Origin: Ferruginibacter sp.
GTDB taxonomy: Bacteria; Bacteroidota; Bacteroidia; Chitinophagales; Chitinophagaceae
Direction: 5' to 3'
Assembly (NCBI RefSeq): GCF_028288465.1
Contig: NZ_JAQBNR010000027.1
Coordinates: forward strand, 1-37,624
Length of the DNA: 37,624 bases
Shown: positions 8,025 to 14,913 of the stretch, one piece after another
How positions within the stretch are numbered: position 1 is the first letter of the stretch
Layout: the number at the start of each line of letters is the position of its first letter
Position numbers and translations under genes: made by a program
Notes under the pieces: generated by a model
What the model was told of the DNA's origin: nothing
The model's database searches: none
What the model saw: only the letters and a program-made list of their open reading frames with translations

Positions 8025-8217
8025 TTGTGCTGCTACAACCTTATATCCTCCCGAAAAAATTTAACATCAGAGCCTCTTATCTTGAAATTAATTTTTGTTC
8101 GCTTCAATAAGCCTGGCGGGAGAAATTTTTGATCTTACTGACGGCCGATATTGCAAAAACAAATTTAACTCCTTACTTTAAAGGCTTCAAAATGTCCATC
8201 ACTCAAAACTATATATC

Positions 8218-9012
8218 ATGAAACGGATCTTTTTTCCGGTTTGTTTTGTAACGGTGCTAACACTTTCAAATGACTGCTATTCCCAAAGCTTTCTCAAAAA
8301 AATGAAAGACAAAGTGAATAAAACTGTTGACAAAGCGCTTGGCAACGAAGTAGAAAAGAAAACTGGTATTCCAACGGACCAGGGAAGCAACAATAGCAAT
8401 TCCAATTCATCTTCAGGCAAGCCTGCCAATAAAGGTGGCGGCGGATTAAGTAATACGGAGCCGCCTGATGTAAAGGCACAAATGGCGGAAGCAGAAACAG
8501 CCCATGGCGCCAAAAATTACAACGATGCCCGTTACTCTTTGCAACAGGCTTTGATGGGCGTTGAGATTCAACTGGGCAGGCAAATCCTTAAGTCGCTGCC
8601 AGCAACGATTGTTGCTTTACCGGCAGATACAATGCAGGATAAAGTGATGAGCACACAATGGGGCTGGAGCAACCTGAACATTCAGCGGGTGTACAAAAAT
8701 GGTGCTGATAAACAGCTGACGGTGAGCATTGGAAATGCAGGCATTTATTCAGGCCTTGCCAATATGTATTTCGCCAATGCCACCATGATGGAAGCCAATG
8801 GAGAAAAACAAAATTTTAAACAGGTAAGGGTAAAAGGCAATAAGGCCATCATTCAATATGAAGACAGTAAAGGCTATACGTTGATTGTACCGATTGGCCA
8901 AACTTCCATGATCGTGTGGGAATGCATCAACTTTGCCAATGAGCAGGAAGTAATGGCAGCCGCCAATAGCTTTGATATTGATGGCATCAAAAAAATGCTG
9001 GGTGAACAATAA
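8218..9012 (+). CDS. Secreted protein of unknown function, tandem paralog 1
   Basis: A 264-residue product with a signal peptide (MKRIFFPVCFVTVLTLSNDCYSQ). A basic helical stretch (FLKKMKDKVNKTVDKALGNEV) and a low-complexity Asn/Ser/Gly linker (about residues 58-82) follow. From about residue 85 to the end it has a folded domain shared with the next gene: an AEAETAHGAKNYNDARYSLQQAL helical pair resembling one TPR-like hairpin, GRQILKSLPATI, then beta strands (IQRVYKNGADKQLTVSIGN, QVRVKGNKAIIQYED, TLIVPIGQTSMIVWE) and a final helix. I cannot name a family. The FLKKMKDKV start of the mature part recurs in other secreted Bacteroidota proteins, but its meaning is unknown. Confidence 0.78.
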   Translation: MKRIFFPVCFVTVLTLSNDCYSQSFLKKMKDKVNKTVDKALGNEVEKKTGIPTDQGSNNSNSNSSSGKPANKGGGGLSNTEPPDVKAQMAEAETAHGAKNYNDARYSLQQALMGVEIQLGRQILKSLPATIVALPADTMQDKVMSTQWGWSNLNIQRVYKNGADKQLTVSIGNAGIYSGLANMYFANATMMEANGEKQNFKQVRVKGNKAIIQYEDSKGYTLIVPIGQTSMIVWECINFANEQEVMAAANSFDIDGIKKMLGEQ

Positions 9013-9036
9013 TTTTAATTTGCAATAAAAATAATT

Positions 9037-9636
9037 ATGAAATTCATTATAACAATAAGCGCCGTTTTAATATACAGCATTAATTGCATGGCGCAGGACT
9101 TTGCCAAAGCAATGACCAATGCCAAAACCGCCTACAGTGCAGGCAAACTGGAAGACACGCATTTTGCTTTACAGCAGGCAATGCAGGAAGTGGATTTGAT
9201 TGTTGGCAAAGAAGTATTGAAACTACTCCCGCCAAAAATGGACTCGTTAACAAACAATGCCAAAGACGACAATGTAACTTCCAATGTTGGTTTTATTGGT
9301 TGCACCATTCACCGCGTTTATGGAAAGCCAGGTAAGCAGGCGGACCTTTCGATTATCAGCAATTCGCCAATGGTTGCGATGATCAATTCATTTTTAAATT
9401 CGCCTTTGCTGGGCGGGATGATGAGCGATGGCAAAACAAAAACAGTGAAGGTACAGGGCTACAAAGCAAGGCTTGAAAAACAGCCGGGCAGCACAGATGA
9501 TAAAAATGATTATCAGTTGCAAATGCCACTGGGCAATGCACTGATTACTTTTAAAGTGGATGACTGTACAGATACGCAGATACTTGACATGGCAAATACC
9601 ATCCCATTTCAGCAGATTGCTAAATTGATACAGTAA
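9037..9636 (+). CDS. Secreted protein of unknown function, tandem paralog 2
   Basis: A 199-residue protein with a signal peptide (MKFIITISAVLIYSINCMAQ) and then the same domain as the preceding gene, without the Asn/Ser linker. Aligned segments include AKTAYSAGKLEDTHFALQQAM with AETAHGAKNYNDARYSLQQAL, GKEVLKLLPPKM with GRQILKSLPATI, and IHRVYGKPGKQADLSIISN with IQRVYKNGADKQLTVSIGN. The gap to paralog 1 is 24 bases, so both are probably on one mRNA. A hydrophobic patch (MVAMINSFLNSPLLGGMM) in the middle corresponds to the AGIYSGLANMYFANATMM segment of paralog 1. Function is unknown; a pair of divergent copies may form a heteromer. Confidence 0.78.
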   Translation: MKFIITISAVLIYSINCMAQDFAKAMTNAKTAYSAGKLEDTHFALQQAMQEVDLIVGKEVLKLLPPKMDSLTNNAKDDNVTSNVGFIGCTIHRVYGKPGKQADLSIISNSPMVAMINSFLNSPLLGGMMSDGKTKTVKVQGYKARLEKQPGSTDDKNDYQLQMPLGNALITFKVDDCTDTQILDMANTIPFQQIAKLIQ

Positions 9637-9731
9637 AAAAATAAGTTTAGTAAGAAGTCGCTATTACTTTTAGTTGATTGATTTGCCAAAGCACAGCAAC
9701 AGTATTACCTTCAAATATATTTAGAAGTTTA

Positions 9732-11018
9732 ATGAAGGTACTTTTATACACTCAAAATCATTTGCCCCGTTTACAGTATATCTGTTCTTTTATTTTTGAG
9801 GAATTGCTGGGCATCGAATGTATAGTAACCACCGGCTGCGAAGTATTTAAAACCTATGAGGGAATAAAAATCAACTACAGCAACAGTCCTGTTTGCAGCA
9901 ATGAATTTCATCTGTCACCTACCGGCTTGCTGGCTGAGCAAACAATAACTCCTCAAACAATTGATTGCTTTAAAATAAATAATTACAAAGCCTTTTTTAA
10001 AACAGAAAACAGTGATTTTGCCTTTGATATTTTTTCCACTGCTTTTTATTTACTGAGCCGTTACGAAGAATACCTACAGCATCAAAAAGATATGTATGGC
10101 CGGTATGCACATGAAAATTCTCTGGCTTTTAGGGAAGATTTTTTACACCTGCCATTGATAAATATTTGGGTGAAGGATTTTGCGGTTGCACTTCAAAATA
10201 AATTTCCATCGCTTGTTATTCATGTTCCGGTTTTTAAATTCATTCCTACTTACGATGTTGATATTGCTTACTCTTTTAAACACAAAGGTTTGATGCGGAA
10301 TGTTGGTGGTTTTTTAAAATCGCCTTCGCTGGATAGAATACAGATTTTATTGGGGTTGCGTAAAGACCCGTTTGATACATATGATTGGCTGATTGATCTT
10401 CATGAGCAGTATAAGTTATATCCGGTTTACTTTTTTTTAGTGGCGGCAAAAAATGGCTTGTATGATAAAAATATTTTACCTGCTAAAAAGGCCATGTATC
10501 AACTGGCTAAAAAGCATGCTGATAAATGTGCGATTGGCATTCATCCTTCCTGGCAAAGTGGGGATGATGATAATTTGTTGACTAAGGAAATAGCGCAGTT
10601 AAGATTGATGAGCCAGCAGGAAATCACCAAATCACGTCAGCATTATATCCGCTTTAATTTGCCCGCTGGTTACCGCAGACTTTTGAAAGAAAATATCAGT
10701 GATGATTACAGCATGGGCTATGGCAGCATCAATGGGTTCAGGGCTTCTGTTACTTCCTCTTTTTACTGGTTTGATTTAGAAAATAATGAAACTACTTCGC
10801 TGCGCATTCATCCTTTTTGTTTTATGGAAGCCAACAGTTATTACGAACAAAAATTGTCGGCTGATTCGGCTTTTGAAGAATTGATGCAGTATTATACTGC
10901 GTGCAAAGAAGTGAACGGAGAACTGATTACCATCTGGCATAATCACATGGTGGGGGAAGATAACTTATATAAAGGCTGGGGAAGGATGTATGAAAATTTT
11001 CTTAAGAAGATTATGTGA
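9732..11018 (+). CDS. Polysaccharide deacetylase-like protein (cytosolic, large variant)
   Basis: The ATG at 9732 gives 428 residues starting MKVLLYTQNHLPRLQYICSF; the upstream TTG-type extension is not convincing. There is no signal peptide. The N-terminal third (about 1-170) resembles the domain that precedes the catalytic part in large Bacteroidota deacetylase-like proteins, with the FYLLSRYEEYL block. The C-terminal part has NodB-like features: PTYDVDIAY (Asp175 and Asp177, candidate metal ligands), AIGIHPSW (His271), RQHYIRF (His304), DDYSMGYGSINGFRAS and IRIHPFxFME-like blocks, and WHNHM (403-407). The usual GFRAG motif reads GFRAS here. It may act on a cell-surface glycan or its precursor, but no glycan cluster surrounds it. 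The catalytic assignment is inferred. Confidence 0.75.
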   Translation: MKVLLYTQNHLPRLQYICSFIFEELLGIECIVTTGCEVFKTYEGIKINYSNSPVCSNEFHLSPTGLLAEQTITPQTIDCFKINNYKAFFKTENSDFAFDIFSTAFYLLSRYEEYLQHQKDMYGRYAHENSLAFREDFLHLPLINIWVKDFAVALQNKFPSLVIHVPVFKFIPTYDVDIAYSFKHKGLMRNVGGFLKSPSLDRIQILLGLRKDPFDTYDWLIDLHEQYKLYPVYFFLVAAKNGLYDKNILPAKKAMYQLAKKHADKCAIGIHPSWQSGDDDNLLTKEIAQLRLMSQQEITKSRQHYIRFNLPAGYRRLLKENISDDYSMGYGSINGFRASVTSSFYWFDLENNETTSLRIHPFCFMEANSYYEQKLSADSAFEELMQYYTACKEVNGELITIWHNHMVGEDNLYKGWGRMYENFLKKIM

Positions 11019-11183
11019 GTATTAAAGTGGATGCATTTTGATTATCGATTTTTATTGTTGTCTGTAACAGAGCACTCGGTAACGGTAAGAAGGCTAAAGT
11101 ACCAAAAAGGTATATGGTAAAAGAGGGCGATGCAACGATGATACCCAGGGCTTCCTGGCCCGGACCAATATTTTTTTACTTTT

Positions 11184-12113
11184 CTACATCAGCTTTTTTC
11201 TGAAACTGTCGTTTACAAGGTAAACACCAAAAATAGTTACCGCACCACCAATAGCAACATACATATTTAATTTTTCATTGAAAAGAATGGCACCCAAAAG
11301 AACCGCCACCACTGGGTTTATATAGGCATAAATTGAACCTTGTGAAGTGGGCAAGCGCTGCAGCATATATACGTATGCAATAAAAGTTAACACAGAACCT
11401 ACAATTACGAGATAGCTTACTGCCAGCCAGCCATTCAGCGGAATGTCGGCGATATTGATGGAGTCGCCCGTAGTATAGGTAATGCTGAACAATGCCACAC
11501 AGGAGATCAGCATTTGCAAACCCATACTGAAATAGGGATTGAAATTGGCCGCATGTTTTTTGGTATATACGCCTCCAAAAGCCCATGAAATACTTGCCGC
11601 AAGTGATAAGAAAATACCAAGGCGAAAATCGGCGTTTAAGAAATCTTTGAGGTGATCGTAAAAAATAATACAAATACCACCGAAGCCAAGAATGAGTCCT
11701 GTGATAGCTTTTGAGGGAAGGCGTGCTCCTTCAAACAGGGTAATGATGACAATCCAAAGAGGAACAATGGCTGCGATAATGGCGCCGAGACCGCTGGAAA
11801 TATATTTTACACCCCAGGTGCTGAGCGTATTGGTGAGCATAAAATTAAGGGCGCTTAAAATTAAAATGGTTACCCATTGCCTGCCTTTTGGCCAGGGTTG
11901 TTTTTTGTACAAAAAATACAATAAGTAAAGCGTACCACCGCACAACTGGCGGATACCACACATCTGTATTGCCGGAATATATTGTACACCCTGTTTGGAA
12001 GCAATCCAGGTGGTGCCCCAAAAAAAGCATACCCAAATCAACGCCAGTATGGCTCTTCCGCCGGGGCGGTTGAAGGGCGTTTTAGCGATGATATTATTGG
12101 CGAGCTCTTTCAT
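11184..12113 (-). CDS. EamA-family (DMT superfamily) transporter
   Basis: A 309-residue integral membrane protein with two EamA repeats of about five helices each. The first runs from ILALIWVCFFWGTTWIASKQG to about residue 155, and the second from LGIFLSLAASISWAFGGVYTKK to GGAVTIFGVYLVN. Hallmarks are WGTTWIASK in helix 1, the helix-4 LNFMLTNTLSTWGVKYISSGLGAIIAAIVPLWIVI run, and the PVVAVLLGAILFNEKLN motif near the end. Members of this superfamily export amino acids or other metabolites across the inner membrane; the substrate cannot be told here. It starts 30 bases after purH on the same strand, so it is probably co-transcribed. The 165 bases beyond its stop (11019-11183) contain nothing I can support. 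Confidence 0.9.
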   Translation of the reverse strand: MKELANNIIAKTPFNRPGGRAILALIWVCFFWGTTWIASKQGVQYIPAIQMCGIRQLCGGTLYLLYFLYKKQPWPKGRQWVTILILSALNFMLTNTLSTWGVKYISSGLGAIIAAIVPLWIVIITLFEGARLPSKAITGLILGFGGICIIFYDHLKDFLNADFRLGIFLSLAASISWAFGGVYTKKHAANFNPYFSMGLQMLISCVALFSITYTTGDSINIADIPLNGWLAVSYLVIVGSVLTFIAYVYMLQRLPTSQGSIYAYINPVVAVLLGAILFNEKLNMYVAIGGAVTIFGVYLVNDSFRKKLM

Positions 12114-12143
12114 TGACCGCCTTATACTTGCAGGCGCTTAAGC

Positions 12144-13682
12144 TTAATGTTTAAAATGACGCAGTCCCGTTATTACCATGGCGAGGTTGTTTTGTTTGCA
12201 GTATTCGATTGAGTCTTTATCGCGGATAGAACCGCCAGGCTGTATAAAGGAAGCGATGCCCGCTGCATGCGCAATTTTTACGCAATCATCAAAAGGAAAA
12301 AATGCATCACTGGCCAGTGCCGCCCCTGCTAAATCAAAATTAAATTGCTTTGCTTTTTCAATCGACTGGCGCAAAGAATCAATACGGGAAGTTTGTCCGC
12401 AACCCTTGCCAATGAGTTGCTTATTTTTTACAAGCGCTATAGAATTACTCTTTAAATGTTTGGCAACCAGGTTTGCAAAAGCCAGGTCTTCTTTTTCAAC
12501 TGCAGTTGTTTCTCTACCTCCGGCTTCTTTCCATTCTGTAAAATTGCCCACGTCATTTTGTTGTGTAAGCGTGCCGTTTAAAACAGATTTAAATTGATGT
12601 GTTGCTGTTAAGGCTGTTTTCTGAACAAGCAATATGCGGTTCTTTTTTGTCTGCAAAATTTCCAGTGCATCTGCATCGAAAGAAGGTGCAATCAGCACTT
12701 CAAAAAATATCTCGTTGATGGCTTCCGCTGTTGCTTTATCGATGGCTGCGTTGCAAACCAATACACCGCCAAAAGCACTCTCGGGATCGCCTGCCAGCGC
12801 CGCATCCCATGCTTCTTTTACAGTTGCTCTTGCTGCGATGCCACAGGGGTTAGTATGTTTGATGATGGCGAAGGTGACCTCGCTGCCCCCATCCGCTGAA
12901 GGAGAGTTAGCTGTGTTGCAATCTTGTATCAATTGAACAGCGGCATCTACATCTACCAGGTTGTTATACGATAATTCTTTGCCATGGAGTTTATCAAAAA
13001 TTTCTTCCTGGTTACCGTAGAAAATGCCCTGCTGGTGCGGGTTTTCGCCGTAACGCAACACAGTTTTTGTTTTGTCAAATGGATTGGCAAAATCTGTCTG
13101 GTTGAAATAATTGGATATGGCCAGGTCATAACCGGTGCAAACATTAAAAGCCTTGATGGCAAAAGCACGTCGTTGTTCCAGTGTGGTTTCACCTTGTTGA
13201 TCTTTTAAAATTTGCTCCAGCAAGGCATAATCTTTTTTAGCAGCAATCACCACTACATCTGCATGATTTTTTGCGGCGCCCCTGATCATTGACGGCCCGC
13301 CAATATCAATCTTTTCTATGATTAATTTTTCGTCTGTTGTTGATTTAACGGTTTCTTCAAAAGGGTACAAATCAACAATTACCAGGTCAAGCTCAGGGAT
13401 ATTGTATTGCTTCATTTCCTGCACGTGCGTCTCATCATTCCGTTTACCCAGGATACCGCCAAATACAGAAGGATGCAGCGTTTTAACCCGCCCGCCTAAG
13501 ATAGATGGGTAACTGGTTAACGACTCTACCGGAACGCACGGCACATTCAAAGCTTCAATAAACTGTTGCGTACCACCGGTTGAATAAATCGTTATGCCGA
13601 GCTGGTGCAATTCTTTAATAATATTTTCTAAGCCATCTTTATAAAAAACGGAAATTAGTGCCGACTGAATTTTTTTGTTCAT
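12144..13682 (-). CDS. purH: Bifunctional AICAR formyltransferase / IMP cyclohydrolase
   Basis: PurH carries out the last two steps of de novo purine synthesis, formylating AICAR with 10-formyl-THF and closing the ring to IMP. The length of 512 residues is typical. The N-terminal MGS-like IMP cyclohydrolase domain (about 1-190) shows SALISVFYKDGLENI, ISTGGT-like IYSTGGTQQFI, GGRVKTLHPSVFGGIL and LVIVDLYPFEETV. The C-terminal transformylase domain shows RYGENPHQQGIFYG, GKELSYNNLVDVDAA, IKHTNPCGIA, the ESAFGGVLVCN block, GCGQTSRIDSLRQ and LASDAFFPFDD, ending in the GGSIRDKDSIEYC region. The Lys-His pair of the KHTNPCG motif is the transformylase catalytic site. A -7-like box and a small GC-rich hairpin lie upstream. 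Confidence 0.98.
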   Translation of the reverse strand: MNKKIQSALISVFYKDGLENIIKELHQLGITIYSTGGTQQFIEALNVPCVPVESLTSYPSILGGRVKTLHPSVFGGILGKRNDETHVQEMKQYNIPELDLVIVDLYPFEETVKSTTDEKLIIEKIDIGGPSMIRGAAKNHADVVVIAAKKDYALLEQILKDQQGETTLEQRRAFAIKAFNVCTGYDLAISNYFNQTDFANPFDKTKTVLRYGENPHQQGIFYGNQEEIFDKLHGKELSYNNLVDVDAAVQLIQDCNTANSPSADGGSEVTFAIIKHTNPCGIAARATVKEAWDAALAGDPESAFGGVLVCNAAIDKATAEAINEIFFEVLIAPSFDADALEILQTKKNRILLVQKTALTATHQFKSVLNGTLTQQNDVGNFTEWKEAGGRETTAVEKEDLAFANLVAKHLKSNSIALVKNKQLIGKGCGQTSRIDSLRQSIEKAKQFNFDLAGAALASDAFFPFDDCVKIAHAAGIASFIQPGGSIRDKDSIEYCKQNNLAMVITGLRHFKH

Positions 13683-13702
13683 TGCCTGATAATTGTGGAT
13701 TT

Positions 13703-13720
13703 CCGGGATGTTTAGCCCGG
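13703..13720 (-). other. GC-rich hairpin in the purH leader
   Basis: CCGGG (13703-13707) and CCCGG (13716-13720) form a 5-bp stem with an 8-base loop, about 20 bases upstream of the purH ATG and inside the predicted leader. It stands out in AT-rich sequence but is short and has no T-tract in either direction. It might influence translation. It is not a recognisable purine riboswitch. Confidence 0.35.
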
Positions 13721-13736
13721 CTTTTTAATAATGGCG

Positions 13737-13744
13737 CAAAATTA
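13737..13744 (-). promoter_or_regulatory. Candidate -7 box for purH
   Basis: The minus strand reads TAATTTTG, an exact TAnnTTTG match, 54 bases upstream of the purH ATG. The -33 element is not evident. Confidence 0.45.
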
Positions 13745-13844
13745 GGATTTTTGGCCGTGGTAAATATCGATGGAAAATTATATTACCCTCAAATTGTAAA
13801 CAGGTCGTGAAGAAACAAGGCAACCAAAAGTTTGATTGTAAATA

Positions 13845-14795
13845 TCAGCGCCTGATCAATGATATTTCTGCCCTTGCGTTACGGATAATTTCCAGCGGAT
13901 TTCTACCGGCATTTATAGATTTTGATTTCCCCAGCCCTTTGGAAAATAAAATTCTTTCGGCATCAATACCCCGGCTTAGTAAGTAACGCCTCACAATATC
14001 AGCCCGTTCGCTGGCCAATTTTTTGCAAACAGCATCTACTCCTTCAGTTTTATATGCGTATCCTGCAATCGTAATTGAAACGGTCGGATCCCTTAATAAT
14101 ATTGCTTTTACACTATCCAATACGGCATAAGAAACAGAAAACAGGGAGAATTGCTCCGGTTCAAAAGGAACGATGATGGCGCTTTTATCCGGGCATCCGT
14201 ATTTTAAAATTTCTCCGTACTCATCCGGGCATTCATCCACTTCATCAGCAACGCCATCTTCATCCCGGTCATTTACAGCCAATGGTGGCGGTGGCAAGGG
14301 ATAACTTAGCATGATCTCGGCACGGCAATTATACCGTAATATGTCTGCATTGGTTTTGCGGTTTCTTGAACGTACATTGCCCCAGCCTTTTAAGGAAGTA
14401 ATCCGCATGCTGTCAACGCCCCGCCCAAGCACATAATCTTTAATTACCAGCGCTCTGTTAAGTGACAGATAATAACAAATAGAATCACCGGCCTCATCTA
14501 CATGTGCATAGCCGTTGATGGAAAGCAATACATCGTCCCGCTCGAGTAATATGCCAATTACACTGTCGATGGCTTTAAAAGTAAATGGCTGAAATAAGGC
14601 GGATTGCTTATACTCAAAGGGAATCACCACCGTATCAACACTGTACTTTGGTAAGCTGTCATTGAGGAAATAATTTGAGTTGTTACAGGCCGATAAGCAA
14701 TTTATTTTAAAGGGAAAATGATGATCGATCATTTCGGGCCATTTTTTAAAAGCCCCGGCATCAGCTTTAACACAACAAAAAATGCCAAAAAACAA
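13845..14795 (-). CDS. Protein with two OmpA-like domains joined by a calcium-type (TSP3) linker
   Basis: The frame contains two OmpA-C-like peptidoglycan-binding domains (about residues 57-164 and 208-314). Each has the IPFExxxSxFxxxxxxxLDSVxxIL opening, a GYAxxxxxGD or equivalent strand, and an NRAxxIxxYLxxRGxDxxRI helix. Between them lies a proline run and a DRDEDGVADEVDECPDEYG motif resembling a thrombospondin type 3 calcium-binding repeat, common in Bacteroidota OmpA proteins. The protein should sit in the periplasm or outer membrane. No ATG precedes the hydrophobic segment (LLFFGIFCCVKADAG): the frame stays open to about 14867 without one. The start given is a TTG; an ATG at 14735 would remove the hydrophobic stretch. 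The gene is isolated, with about 120-160 bases on each side. Confidence 0.75.
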   Translation of the reverse strand: MFFGIFCCVKADAGAFKKWPEMIDHHFPFKINCLSACNNSNYFLNDSLPKYSVDTVVIPFEYKQSALFQPFTFKAIDSVIGILLERDDVLLSINGYAHVDEAGDSICYYLSLNRALVIKDYVLGRGVDSMRITSLKGWGNVRSRNRKTNADILRYNCRAEIMLSYPLPPPPLAVNDRDEDGVADEVDECPDEYGEILKYGCPDKSAIIVPFEPEQFSLFSVSYAVLDSVKAILLRDPTVSITIAGYAYKTEGVDAVCKKLASERADIVRRYLLSRGIDAERILFSKGLGKSKSINAGRNPLEIIRNARAEISLIRR

Positions 14796-14913
14796 CAGTC
14801 CTGACAGGTTTATTTTGCACAGGCGGATAGCAGCGTAGTATAGAGATAATGGCTTTTTGATAACTGATTATTTAAAAAAATTCCAACGAAAAATCAAGCC
14901 GCAAGTTAATAAC

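Noticed and set aside
8218..9636. Tandem paralogs as one gene split by a frameshift
   Set aside because: Each has its own ATG and signal peptide and a complete copy of the shared domain, so it is a duplication.
11019..11183. Gene remnant between the deacetylase-like and EamA genes
   Set aside because: Both strands were read and no frame resembles a known protein or a continuation of either neighbour.
13703..13720. Purine riboswitch upstream of purH
   Set aside because: The leader is only about 50 bases and has a single 5-bp hairpin, too small for the three-helix purine aptamer.
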